A DNA stretch of 42,263 nucleotides from Thermoplasmatota archaeon (GTDB lineage: Archaea; Thermoplasmatota; Thermoplasmata; Thermoplasmatales; Thermoplasmataceae): contig JAMCPG010000038.1 of NCBI GenBank assembly GCA_023379845.1, forward strand, positions 1 through 42,263, read 5' to 3'. Positions 33,253-42,013 of this stretch are shown here, one piece after another. The notes under the pieces were generated by a model. The model had not been told where the DNA came from. It saw only the letters and a list, made by a program, of their open reading frames with translations, and made no database searches. A program made the translations under genes and the position numbers. Within the stretch, counting starts at the first letter, position 1. Each line of letters begins with the position of its first letter.

Positions 33253-34355
33253 GCGACCCATGGATAGAGCTTAACATAGGACCGCAGCATCCATCCATGC
33301 ATGGTGTCTTGAGATTGAAGGCGAAGCTCGATGGCGAGATAATAAAGGAGCTGGAGCCGGTTATTGGTTACCTTCACCGCAATGCTGAAAAGCTCTGTGA
33401 AATGGGTTATTATTGCGATAATCTAGTCTATTTTGACAGGATGGATTACGTTGGCGCCATGAACATGGAGGTCGGCTATCTTGAGGCAGCCGAGAAGATT
33501 CTCGGTGTTCCACCACCGGATAGGGCCAAGTGGATCCGCGTTATAATTGCGGAACTCAGCAGGATTGCCGCTCATCTGGTCTGGGCGGGTGCCTACGGCC
33601 TGGATCTTGGTATGCTCACACCTTTCTTTTACTGCTTTGCGGAAAGGGAGAAGATACTTACGATATTCACGGAGGCATGTGGATCAAGGCAGGAAACAAA
33701 CTACATGAGCATCGGCGGAGTCTATCAGGATTTCAACGACAAGATAATTGAGGAGATCAAGGACTTCCTCGCTACTTTTCCAAAGAAACTTGAGGAAATA
33801 TACAACCTTTATGTCAAGAATGATGTATTCCTTTCTAGAACAAAGGGAATAGGCGTTCTTAGCAAGGAGGTTGCGATTTCCTATGGAGTCACTGGGCCTA
33901 TGCTCAGGGCTTCAGGCGTTGAATATGATGTTCGAAAAGCCGAACCATATCTTTTCTATGACAAGGTTAACTTTGAAATCCCTATTTCACACAAGGGCGA
34001 TAACCTTGCCAGGTTCCTTGTGAGATTCGAGGAAATGAGGCAATCACTCAAAATTATAAAACAGGGACTTGAGAAACTCCCGGAAGGTCCGTACTTCAAC
34101 CCAAAGGCCAAAAAATCCATGATGATAAGGATGCGGGGAGAAGGCGAATACTATGCTCGTACGGAGTCTTCCAAGGGAGAGTTCGGTGTCTATATAGTCG
34201 CAGACGGTGGCGTGAAGCCTTACCGTGTACGTGTCAGGAGTCCCACATTCAAGAATCTTTCTATCCTCCCTGTACTTTCAAAAGACGTCATGCTTGCAGA
34301 TATGATCGCAATCAGCGGTTCCATTGATCTTGTATTCGGAGAGATTGACAGATGA
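33249..34355 (+). CDS. nuoD: Complex I subunit NuoD (49-kDa type)
   Basis: NuoD forms the quinone-binding pocket with NuoB. The opening NIGPQHPSMHGVLRL (residues 9-23) contains the conserved quinone-site histidine, and EPVIGYLHRNAEKLCE follows. The subunit is related to the large subunit of NiFe hydrogenases but has lost the nickel-binding cysteines. At 368 residues it is somewhat shorter than bacterial homologues, typical of archaea. It starts at GTG overlapping the nuoC stop, and its own stop overlaps nuoH (ATGA). Confidence 0.95.
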   Translation: MSDPWIELNIGPQHPSMHGVLRLKAKLDGEIIKELEPVIGYLHRNAEKLCEMGYYCDNLVYFDRMDYVGAMNMEVGYLEAAEKILGVPPPDRAKWIRVIIAELSRIAAHLVWAGAYGLDLGMLTPFFYCFAEREKILTIFTEACGSRQETNYMSIGGVYQDFNDKIIEEIKDFLATFPKKLEEIYNLYVKNDVFLSRTKGIGVLSKEVAISYGVTGPMLRASGVEYDVRKAEPYLFYDKVNFEIPISHKGDNLARFLVRFEEMRQSLKIIKQGLEKLPEGPYFNPKAKKSMMIRMRGEGEYYARTESSKGEFGVYIVADGGVKPYRVRVRSPTFKNLSILPVLSKDVMLADMIAISGSIDLVFGEIDR

Positions 34356-35392
34356 GCATACTTCAATGGATCTACGGTGTTCTGAGCTTCCTTGGCCATG
34401 ACATAGGCTATGCTCTTGCGTACATAATTGAGAGCATTATTCTCGTGATCTTTGTCAGCGTTATGCTGATCTTCATGATATATCTGTTCAGAAAATACAT
34501 GGCGAGGGTGCAGCAGAGGATCGGACCCAACAGGGTTGGAAAGTTTGGATCCCTGCAACTAATCGCAGATGCACTGAAACTCATGGGCAAGGAGATCATC
34601 TTTCCAAAAGAGAGGGATGATCTTCCATACAAGGTGGCACCATTTATAGTTTTCTTCGGGCTTGTCCTGGCATTTGCTTTCCTGCCATATGGAAATCTTT
34701 CAATATTCGGGAACCTGACTGTTACATATTCAGATGTTAGCATAATATTCATTTTTGCCATTCTAGCCATAATGCCAATAGGGGAAGTGCTTGCAGGCAT
34801 AGGTTCTCACAATAAGTATGCCCTTATGGGCGCCCTTAGGACAGTAGCAAAGGATGTTTCGTTTGAGGTTCCGATGATGCTCTCGGTGCTCGCCATAGTC
34901 GTGATGGCTTCTGCAAGAACGCCAACATCACTAAGCCTGGAGTCCGTTGTAACGACGGAGATTCTTCCATATGGCATACTGGAGCCCATTGGTCTGCTGG
35001 TTTTCTTCATTGCAATGGTAGCGCGTGCCTCATATTCTCCATTTGATATGGGTGAGAGCGACAGCGAACTAGTTTCCGGGTACTCAACCGAATATACAGG
35101 AATGAGGTTTGCCCTATTCTACATTGGACTTTTTGGCACCATTTTCCTTGGGTCACTCCTCATTGCTCTTCTCTATATTGGCGGTTTCAACGGCCCATTT
35201 TCCTCGCAGGTTGGTTTTATATGGCTCATAGTCAAGGGTCTCATTCTCGTGTTGATATCATTCACAATATGGTTGTCTATGCCCAGGATACGGATCGACC
35301 GCCTCGTCAACACAGGATGGAAATACCTCCTTCCGATATCCTTCATAAATCTTGTTCTGGCTGGTGTCCTAACACTGGGACTGGGATGGTAG
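34352..35392 (+). CDS. nuoH: Complex I subunit NuoH
   Basis: This membrane subunit links the hydrophilic and pumping arms. It has about eight spans and the family signatures QQRIGPNRVGKFGSLQLIAD (residues 51-70) and YSPFDMGESDSELVSGYSTE (about 228-247), which carry the acidic residues near the quinone channel. It is 346 residues long. nuoI begins one base after the stop. Confidence 0.95.
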   Translation: MSILQWIYGVLSFLGHDIGYALAYIIESIILVIFVSVMLIFMIYLFRKYMARVQQRIGPNRVGKFGSLQLIADALKLMGKEIIFPKERDDLPYKVAPFIVFFGLVLAFAFLPYGNLSIFGNLTVTYSDVSIIFIFAILAIMPIGEVLAGIGSHNKYALMGALRTVAKDVSFEVPMMLSVLAIVVMASARTPTSLSLESVVTTEILPYGILEPIGLLVFFIAMVARASYSPFDMGESDSELVSGYSTEYTGMRFALFYIGLFGTIFLGSLLIALLYIGGFNGPFSSQVGFIWLIVKGLILVLISFTIWLSMPRIRIDRLVNTGWKYLLPISFINLVLAGVLTLGLGW

Positions 35393-35393
35393 A

Positions 35394-35825
35394 ATGGAAG
35401 TAAAAGAACCTAAGAAGAGGATCCCACTTGTAGGCATTCTGAGCGGAATGATCAGCGTTGCTTCTCATCTCTTCAGGAAGCCTGTTACGGTTCAGTATCC
35501 GGAAGTTAAACCATATGAGCCAGAAAGGTTCAGGTTCAGAATTTCACTCAAACTTGATGATTGTGTTGGCTGCACACTTTGCGAACAGGTATGTCCAAAC
35601 GGCAGCATAAAGATGGAGAAACTTGTCAGGGAAAACCCGCGGAACAAGAGGATGCTTTATCCGGACGTCAACTTCGGCACATGTACCGTGTGCAGGAACT
35701 GTGAAGAGATATGCCCGACGACGGCTATATACCTTACACATGAGTTCGAGACAGCAAGAACGAAGAACAGCTTCCTGTACTCTCCGTTAGAACTGGCAAT
35801 GGATGAGAAGGAGGTAAAGAAATGA
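35394..35825 (+). CDS. nuoI: Complex I subunit NuoI (two 4Fe-4S clusters)
   Basis: The ferredoxin-like subunit carries two complete C-x2-C-x2-C-x3-C-P motifs: Cys57, 60, 63 and 67, and Cys97, 100, 103 and 107, binding clusters N6a and N6b. With NuoE, F and G absent from the operon, these clusters are the probable entry point for electrons from an external reduced carrier such as ferredoxin or a flavoprotein. Its stop overlaps nuoJ1 (ATGA). Confidence 0.95.
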   Translation: MEVKEPKKRIPLVGILSGMISVASHLFRKPVTVQYPEVKPYEPERFRFRISLKLDDCVGCTLCEQVCPNGSIKMEKLVRENPRNKRMLYPDVNFGTCTVCRNCEEICPTTAIYLTHEFETARTKNSFLYSPLELAMDEKEVKK

Positions 35826-36085
35826 GTGACTCCACGATAATATTCACCATTCTTTTTCTCATCTTCGCAATCCTGCTCATAGTAACAGCAGTGAAGGCGG
35901 TCCAGGACAAGAATATTGTACATTCTGCAACCTGGCTGATGTTTTTCCTATTCAGCATGGCTGGGGTGTTTCTCCTGCTGGGTTCATCGCTTGTCGCTAG
36001 CATCGAGCTTCTTGTCTATGTTGGCGCAATAGTCACGCTTCTTGTTTTCACGTTAATGCTCACCGGAGGTAAGGAATTTGAATAA
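35822..36085 (+). CDS. nuoJ1: Complex I subunit NuoJ, N-terminal part
   Basis: The 87-residue membrane protein with three spans corresponds to the first part of NuoJ. The third span SIELLVYVGAIVTLLVFTLML contains the conserved acidic and glycine residues of the NuoJ pi-bulge helix region. The protein stops where bacterial NuoJ continues; the remaining spans are encoded by the next gene. Splitting of nuoJ is known in other archaea such as haloarchaea. Confidence 0.9.
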   Translation: MSDSTIIFTILFLIFAILLIVTAVKAVQDKNIVHSATWLMFFLFSMAGVFLLLGSSLVASIELLVYVGAIVTLLVFTLMLTGGKEFE

Positions 36086-36293
36086 AAAGGCCTTTGCTGC
36101 CGTAGCCGTATTTTTCCTCGTATTTTTCGTTACGATGCTGAGAAGTATAACAAGCTTCCAGGCAGTATCACAGAACATAGGGGCAGTTGCTTCTTCACTT
36201 TTCACAACATATATTGCCGCATTTGAGCTTCTATCGCTTATTCTTGTGGGAGGTATCATAGGAATGCTGTACATAACCGGGAGGGATGATTGA
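36078..36293 (+). CDS. nuoJ2: Complex I subunit NuoJ, C-terminal part
   Basis: The 71-residue product has two spans. The second, AFELLSLILVGGIIGMLYI, matches the final helix of NuoJ. Translation begins at TTG (36078), which has GGAGGT about eight bases upstream, and overlaps nuoJ1 by eight bases in another frame. The order and overlap show a genuine two-gene NuoJ, not a sequencing frameshift, because each part has its own start signal. Confidence 0.87.
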   Translation: MNKKAFAAVAVFFLVFFVTMLRSITSFQAVSQNIGAVASSLFTTYIAAFELLSLILVGGIIGMLYITGRDD

Positions 36294-36593
36294 ATGTCGA
36301 TGCCCCTTATTATACCACAGACCGTCGCCCTTCTTCTATTCTGTATCGGTCTATACGGCGTGATGAGCTCCAAGGTCGGGATAAAGATGCTGATCTCCCT
36401 GGAGATCATGATTAACTCTGCAGTCTTGAACCTGATATCGGTTGCACGTTCTCTTCCGGATCCTATTGTACTCGCCCTTTTTGTAATAGCAATCGCAGCC
36501 ATTGAATCAGTCGTTGGTTTCAGCCTTCTGGTCGCAGTGTACAGAAAGTTTGGAAAAGTAGACATTCCACTGCTCAGTGAGATAAAGGGATAA
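36294..36593 (+). CDS. nuoK: Complex I subunit NuoK
   Basis: The 99-residue, three-span membrane subunit belongs to the MrpC-like proton path. The conserved intramembrane glutamates are seen in LISLEIMINSA (second span) and AIAAIESVVGFSLLVAVYR (third span). It starts immediately after the nuoJ2 stop; nuoL starts two bases after its own stop. Confidence 0.94.
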   Translation: MSMPLIIPQTVALLLFCIGLYGVMSSKVGIKMLISLEIMINSAVLNLISVARSLPDPIVLALFVIAIAAIESVVGFSLLVAVYRKFGKVDIPLLSEIKG

Positions 36594-36595
36594 AA

Positions 36596-38482
36596 ATGGA
36601 TTTTGCAGTTTGGTTCATATTTCTATCGCCTCTTCTGGCTTCACCAATAGCACTGGTCGCAGGGATGCGCAAAATTAGATTGGCAGGAATAATCAGTTCC
36701 GCTTCAATTGCGGTTTCATTCATACTTTCTGGATATATTTACCTCACAATCGGTTCCTCAACAATCAACGAATCATACTCATGGTTTGCCAACCTGAGCT
36801 ATGGCGTCTACGTGGATCATCTTGCACTTGTAATGGTATTGATGGTATCATTTGTATCGTTGATGATACATCTCTTTGCCACATATTACATGAAAGAGGA
36901 CCCGAAGAAGCATGTCTACTTTGCGGAAACCGCTCTTTTTACATCTGCCATGCTTGGAGTCATACTTTCATCAAATCTTGTTCTTCTGTTCCTGTTCTGG
37001 GAGATAGTCGGTCTCTGTTCATACCTGTTGATCGGTTTCTGGTACTTCAAGCCCAATGCGGCTTCTGCTGCGAAGAAGGCTTTCATAGTTACACGTGTCG
37101 GTGATATGTCGCTCATCATTGGACTTGCAATTCTGTACTCCTCTCTTTCTGGAGCATATGCTGATCCGCTGAGCATTCCAACGTTGATATCAAATGCATC
37201 CGCAGTAGCCGCACTGATAGGACCGACGAAATTAGGTATCATTACGATATTCATCCTTGGTGGTGCAATCGGTAAATCTGCGCAGTTTCCTCTTCACGTC
37301 TGGATTCCAGATGCGATGGAGGGTCCAACTACTGTTTCTGCGCTTATACACGCCGCAACCATGGTTACAGCTGGAGTATACCTTATAGCAAGGATATTCC
37401 CTCTATTCATTGACTCCGCGTCATTCTCCCTTTACGTCGTTGCATTTATCGGTGCATTCACTGCCATATATTCCGGAACCCTTGCCTGGGTTATGAACGA
37501 CATCAAGCGTGTACTTGCATATTCGACCATAAGTCAAATAGGATACATGATGGCGGCTCTTGGCATCGGGGGAATAATAGGATCTGCAGGTGTTTCACTT
37601 GCGATGTACCAGCTTGTTGTTCATGCTTTCTTCAAGGCGCTCCTGTTCCTTACCGCAGGCGCTATCCTGATAGCACTCATGGATCTCAGGGACCTGAGGG
37701 AGATGGGAGGACTATGGCGCAGAATGCCCTGGACAGTTTCGCTCATGTTCATAGGTGCAATTACGCTTGCGGGCATACCTCCTGCCGCAGGTTTCTTCTC
37801 AAAGGGTGCGATCATCGATGCTTCGTGGTCATACTACGTATCATCGGGCTATAATGCCGCCCACTTACTACCATGGGTATTCCTTGCATTCGGTGAATTC
37901 TTCACGGCATTCTACACATTCAGGATGTTCTCTATGGTGGCACTTGGAAAGCCTCGCTCTTATCTCGCCGAGCATGCACGGGATCCGCCGAAATATGTCC
38001 TGATCCCTTTGATGGCACTGGCTGCGCTTGCGCTATCATTCGGCCTGTTCCAGAATAGCTTCTATAAGTACCTTGATTCGTTGTATTCAGCATTTAGTGC
38101 GCCAGTGATGTTGGAAGTTCTCGTATACGTGCTTGTAGCCATTGGCGTCCTCCTGGGAATATACGTCGGAACCGGAAACCGGTGGAAGAAGCTCGATACC
38201 ACAGACAACAGGGCGTACAGGGTATTGAAAAACAAATACTATCTTGATAAGCTCTATACAAACCTGATTGCCGTCAGGGTAATATTGCCCTTATCATCTG
38301 CATTTTCAGGATTCGAGTATCGCTATAATTCAGCCAATGAATCAACCGGGCATGACGTGGTCCGGCTCGGTTCGGCGTTCAGAAGGATCCAATCTGGTAT
38401 AGTCGAGAATTATTTCATTGTCCTGGTGCTGATTGCAGCGATCATCTTCCTCCTGGTTGAGATCCTGGGTGGTTCGCTATGA
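36596..38482 (+). CDS. nuoL: Complex I subunit NuoL (antiporter-like)
   Basis: NuoL is the distal proton-pumping subunit, with about sixteen spans over 628 residues. The antiporter-family core is clear: FWEIVGLCSYLLIGFWYFKP with its key glutamate and KKAFIVTRVGDMSLIIGLAI, then FPLHVWIPDAMEGPTTVSAL and HAATMVTAGVYLIAR. The C-terminal extension typical of NuoL, containing the lateral helix, is present. Its stop overlaps the nuoM start. Confidence 0.95.
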   Translation: MDFAVWFIFLSPLLASPIALVAGMRKIRLAGIISSASIAVSFILSGYIYLTIGSSTINESYSWFANLSYGVYVDHLALVMVLMVSFVSLMIHLFATYYMKEDPKKHVYFAETALFTSAMLGVILSSNLVLLFLFWEIVGLCSYLLIGFWYFKPNAASAAKKAFIVTRVGDMSLIIGLAILYSSLSGAYADPLSIPTLISNASAVAALIGPTKLGIITIFILGGAIGKSAQFPLHVWIPDAMEGPTTVSALIHAATMVTAGVYLIARIFPLFIDSASFSLYVVAFIGAFTAIYSGTLAWVMNDIKRVLAYSTISQIGYMMAALGIGGIIGSAGVSLAMYQLVVHAFFKALLFLTAGAILIALMDLRDLREMGGLWRRMPWTVSLMFIGAITLAGIPPAAGFFSKGAIIDASWSYYVSSGYNAAHLLPWVFLAFGEFFTAFYTFRMFSMVALGKPRSYLAEHARDPPKYVLIPLMALAALALSFGLFQNSFYKYLDSLYSAFSAPVMLEVLVYVLVAIGVLLGIYVGTGNRWKKLDTTDNRAYRVLKNKYYLDKLYTNLIAVRVILPLSSAFSGFEYRYNSANESTGHDVVRLGSAFRRIQSGIVENYFIVLVLIAAIIFLLVEILGGSL

Positions 38483-39972
38483 TTATACTTGGAATCTTTA
38501 TCTGGGTTCTTCTTTCTGCCCTGATAGCGATAATACTGAAGGACAAGTCATCAATATTCACGAAGGTATCGTCCATTCTGACACTGATAGCAATCATCCT
38601 CTACAGTGTACTCAGGTTTTCTTCGGGATATGCGGGCGGTTTCATCTCACAGACAAACATTGCACTGTCCAAGTCTGTCGGGATTTACTTCTCTATCGGC
38701 GTATCCGGGTTTGCCGATGCCCTTCTCATACTCACGGGTATAATATTTGCTGCCGCCGCCTTCGTGACGGACAGGAAACTTTACCCATCGTCCATGTTCA
38801 TGATGATCATGCTCACAGAAGCCGGCATGATAGGTCTCCTGATATCCAGGAACTTCCTCTTCTTCTACGTCTTCTGGGAACTTGTCCTTGTTCCGGTATA
38901 TTTCATAATAGGTAAATTTGGTGGACCAAGGAAGGACGGCGTATCCCTGAAATTTTTCGTCTATACGCATATTGCGTCGATATTCATGCTCCTCTCCATT
39001 TTTGCCCTGTACAGTTATTACGACTTGCAGTACAAGGTTCTTACGTTCCAGATGAGCGAACTCCTCCAGGCGATGCAGAATGCGACGTTCACTTCCGCAC
39101 TTCCTGAAATTGCAAAATACTTCATACTCTTTGGCTTCGTTTTCGCATTCCTTGTCAAGCTTCCCTCCTTCCCGGTTCATGCATGGCTTGCAGATTCTTA
39201 TGAACAGGCTCCTTATCCGGGTACAATCATACTGGCAGGCGCCCTGTCTGCAATGGGCGGATACGGTCTGTTTGGCATAATTTTCCCGTTCGGCGGACTT
39301 ATAGGCACAGCCGGGCTTGACATACTTGTAGGTCTCGGGCTGGTAAGCATTGCATATTTCGCCCTGACAGCCATGTTCCAGCAATCCATGAAGAGAATGA
39401 TGGCTTATGCCAGCGCAGCCTCTATGGGTTTCGTTACACTTGCGTTCGCATCGGCTTTTCTGGACCCCCTTAAAAGCGAGAACGCTCTCATCGTTGCATC
39501 GGGCGGAATGTTTCAGATCGCAACGCATGGAATAATAATGCTTCTTGTTTTTGCATCAATTTACTACATCATGCTGAAAACGGGAAGCGACAGAATACCG
39601 TCGCTGGGTGGAATATATCGGGATGCCCCATTCCTCTCCACGCTTCTTCTTGGCGGACTGCTTGCATCACTGGGTCTTCCGGGGCTGGCTGGATTCGTCG
39701 GTGAGTTTTCGATTATCGTGGGATCATTCCCTGCTATCGGGTACTGGATATTCTTCCTTGTATTCGGAATGCTCATCACTGCATCTTACCATATCTGGGC
39801 GGCTCAAAAGGCGCTTTATGGTCCATACAATGAGAAACTTGGAAAGATATCGGATATTGGCGGAGCACCACTGGCGATGCTGCTTCTCGTATTCGTGACC
39901 ATACTGATCCTGGGTGTATTCCCGGTCCTGTTCTTCGGTCCCATTCAGGCTTACGCTGGAGGAATAATATGA
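38479..39972 (+). CDS. nuoM: Complex I subunit NuoM (antiporter-like)
   Basis: This second pumping subunit has about fourteen spans over 497 residues. It contains FYVFWELVLVPVYFIIGKFG with the conserved glutamate, KLPSFPVHAWLADSYEQAP, and a lysine-containing half-channel (SMKRMMAYASAASMG). Both boundaries are four-base ATGA overlaps, with nuoL and nuoN. A 293-codon ORF on the opposite strand within this gene is a mirror of its codon usage and not a gene. Confidence 0.95.
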   Translation: MIILGIFIWVLLSALIAIILKDKSSIFTKVSSILTLIAIILYSVLRFSSGYAGGFISQTNIALSKSVGIYFSIGVSGFADALLILTGIIFAAAAFVTDRKLYPSSMFMMIMLTEAGMIGLLISRNFLFFYVFWELVLVPVYFIIGKFGGPRKDGVSLKFFVYTHIASIFMLLSIFALYSYYDLQYKVLTFQMSELLQAMQNATFTSALPEIAKYFILFGFVFAFLVKLPSFPVHAWLADSYEQAPYPGTIILAGALSAMGGYGLFGIIFPFGGLIGTAGLDILVGLGLVSIAYFALTAMFQQSMKRMMAYASAASMGFVTLAFASAFLDPLKSENALIVASGGMFQIATHGIIMLLVFASIYYIMLKTGSDRIPSLGGIYRDAPFLSTLLLGGLLASLGLPGLAGFVGEFSIIVGSFPAIGYWIFFLVFGMLITASYHIWAAQKALYGPYNEKLGKISDIGGAPLAMLLLVFVTILILGVFPVLFFGPIQAYAGGII

Positions 39973-41402
39973 CGTTTGACACCAATCAACTGGCATTCTA
40001 CTATCCTATGCTTGTCCTCGGGGCAGCAGGCTTCATCATCCTGGCTCTCGGAATAAAGAGACTGAGGTCAATTGTATATGCTACAATTGCAATGGCTGCA
40101 TTCGTAGTTGCTTTCATCCTCTTGCTGATGGAATGGTACAACATACTGCCATATGTTGCTTCTGAAGGAATGGTGTTCAACGGCTTCGGCTTCTACTTTG
40201 CCCTTCTCTTCCTGGTGGCTTCGGGTTTTATCACGTACCCTGCATTGAAGAACATTGCCGCAAGGAGTGAGATATTCTACGCTATGCTGCTCTTTGTATC
40301 GGTGGGCATGATAGTTGCTGCCTTCAGCTATAACCTCATAACGCTTTTCATCTCATTCGAGGCGGTGAGTATTGGCACCTACATAATAGCAGGCTTCCAC
40401 AAGACAAAGAGGACGCTTGAATCCGCCACCAAGTATTTCTTTACCGGTACTGTTGCAACAGCCTTCATAATCTTCGGGCTTTCTTATTTCTATCTTTCTA
40501 CCGGGACATTCAGCCTGCTGGGTCACATTGCTGTCTCTTCAACCCCTGATATGCTGATTGCACTTGCTTTTCTTACCATCGGGTTTGGTTTCAAGATGGC
40601 CATATTCCCCATGCACCAGTGGGCCATCGATACATACGATGGGACAGAGAACTCTGTTTCCAGCTTCCTTTCAACGGGCAGCAAGCTTGTTGCTTTCGTG
40701 ATAATGCTCAAAGTATTCATCGCCGGCTTTGCTGGTCTTGATACCTATGTGTACGTTTTCTTCGCAATACTTGCAGTGGCGACAATGACTTATGCCAATA
40801 TTTCCGCTCTCTCCCAGAACAACCTTAAGAGGCTTCTTGCATATTCAAGCGTTGCACAGGCAGGATATCTTATCCTTGTTCTGGCGGTCGTTGGATATGC
40901 TCCGGGAACACAGGCGGCTGATTATGCAATCGCGGCTGGAATGCTCTATTCGCTGGTTTACATATTCATGAAGGGAGGTGCTTTCCTTACAATGAATATT
41001 ATCCGGAAGGACAGTCCGAGCGTGGATGATATTTCGGGATTGGGGAGGAAATCTCCAGGGCTTGCACTTGCATTTTCTATAATCCTGCTTTCCCTGGCTG
41101 GTATACCGCTCACGGGGGGATTCCTTGCAAAATTCTTCCTCTTCCTCTCGCTCGTGCAGGGAGGACTCTGGTGGCTTGCCGTAGTTGCAATACTCAATAG
41201 CGCAATATCCGTCTTCTATTATTTCCGCATAATGATGTTCATGTATTGGAGGGATAGCAAAGAGGATAGCAGCTTCGATCTTTCTGTTTCAAACAGGATA
41301 CCCGTCTATTTCTCGGCCCTTGTAGTCGTGGCCTTGTTCTTTACGTTCAGTCTCTTCTTTACGATACTGCCATTCGCAGGAGGAGTGTTTGGGGGTCTCT
41401 AG
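39969..41402 (+). CDS. nuoN: Complex I subunit NuoN (antiporter-like)
   Basis: The third antiporter-like subunit has about fourteen spans over 477 residues. It contains FISFEAVSIGTYIIAGFHKT with the channel glutamate, FPMHQWAIDTYDGTENSVSS and NNLKRLLAYSSVAQAGYLIL. It starts by ATGA overlap with nuoM. The next, unrecognised gene begins at the base after its stop codon. Confidence 0.95.
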   Translation: MTFDTNQLAFYYPMLVLGAAGFIILALGIKRLRSIVYATIAMAAFVVAFILLLMEWYNILPYVASEGMVFNGFGFYFALLFLVASGFITYPALKNIAARSEIFYAMLLFVSVGMIVAAFSYNLITLFISFEAVSIGTYIIAGFHKTKRTLESATKYFFTGTVATAFIIFGLSYFYLSTGTFSLLGHIAVSSTPDMLIALAFLTIGFGFKMAIFPMHQWAIDTYDGTENSVSSFLSTGSKLVAFVIMLKVFIAGFAGLDTYVYVFFAILAVATMTYANISALSQNNLKRLLAYSSVAQAGYLILVLAVVGYAPGTQAADYAIAAGMLYSLVYIFMKGGAFLTMNIIRKDSPSVDDISGLGRKSPGLALAFSIILLSLAGIPLTGGFLAKFFLFLSLVQGGLWWLAVVAILNSAISVFYYFRIMMFMYWRDSKEDSSFDLSVSNRIPVYFSALVVVALFFTFSLFFTILPFAGGVFGGL

Positions 41403-41768
41403 ATGAACGTACTGACAGATTTGGAAATTATCAGGTCCGCTGTTCTTTCCGGTGAGATCAACGACGCATGGTCTAGGATAAAGAAGCGAACTGGAAAATA
41501 CAAGTTCAAATTTTCCCTGACGCACGAGGAAAAATACAAGGTTGCTGCAGACCTTCTCACACAATTCGGTTCAATTCTATCCGGAAACGCCCCGGTGGTT
41601 TCCTTGACCGGTATGGCAGGTTCAATAGGTAAATGCGGATTTTCCCAGTTTGGAGAAGATGCCGCAATGGAATATCTTTCCAACATGGTCTACTATTTAC
41701 GCATCATGCTGGATCGATATAATGTGCGAATGCCTGCTTTTGACGCAAAGAGATGTGGTGATCTATGA
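41403..41768 (+). CDS. Unrecognised small soluble protein at the end of the nuo operon
   Basis: The 121-residue protein has no membrane span. It has a basic middle (IKKRTGKYKFKF), a Gly-rich segment (VVSLTGMAGSIGKCGFS) and a helical C-terminus with two cysteines in total. I do not recognise it. Its ATG follows the nuoN stop directly, and its own stop overlaps the next gene (ATGA), so it is almost certainly part of the nuo message. A role in assembly or electron delivery for the complex is a reasonable guess, supported only by position. Confidence 0.6.
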   Translation: MNVLTDLEIIRSAVLSGEINDAWSRIKKRTGKYKFKFSLTHEEKYKVAADLLTQFGSILSGNAPVVSLTGMAGSIGKCGFSQFGEDAAMEYLSNMVYYLRIMLDRYNVRMPAFDAKRCGDL

Positions 41769-42013
41769 GTTACAAGGACTGCTTTTCGGAAATGAAGGAC
41801 GACGAGGATGAAGTTGCAGAGTGCATCCATTGCCTCAGGAAACATGGCGAGACAGTATATTTCCGGGATGATCTCAGAAGGCTTGCTCTAGGAAGAGAAG
41901 AATTCGACCAGTCTGATGCTGCTCAGATGTCAAGGATGTCCAGCATACTTGGCATAAGCGACCGGAAAACATACGAGGAAATGGATAAAAAATTCAATCT
42001 AACGATGTATTAG
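41765..42013 (+). CDS. Unrecognised small acidic protein, last gene of the nuo operon
   Basis: The 82-residue soluble protein is acidic at its N-terminus (EMKDDEDEVAE). It contains a CIHC pair (Cys20, Cys23) plus Cys6, followed by helical charged sequence. Three cysteines are too few for a regular 4Fe-4S site but could bind a metal or form a thiol pair. No family is recognised. It starts inside the stop of the preceding gene (ATGA). Its stop shares four bases with the convergent tatC stop. Confidence 0.58.
   Translation: MSYKDCFSEMKDDEDEVAECIHCLRKHGETVYFRDDLRRLALGREEFDQSDAAQMSRMSSILGISDRKTYEEMDKKFNLTMY

Noticed and set aside
38647-39528. Minus-strand ORF of 293 codons
   Set aside because: It lies wholly inside nuoM on the opposite strand. 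nuoM has clear family motifs and fits the operon, while the antisense product is a low-plausibility mix of charged residues with no motif.
31894-42013. Search for nuoE, nuoF or nuoG within or beside the operon
   Set aside because: No gene with their flavin, NAD or multi-cluster motifs is present; the two extra genes at the end do not resemble them.
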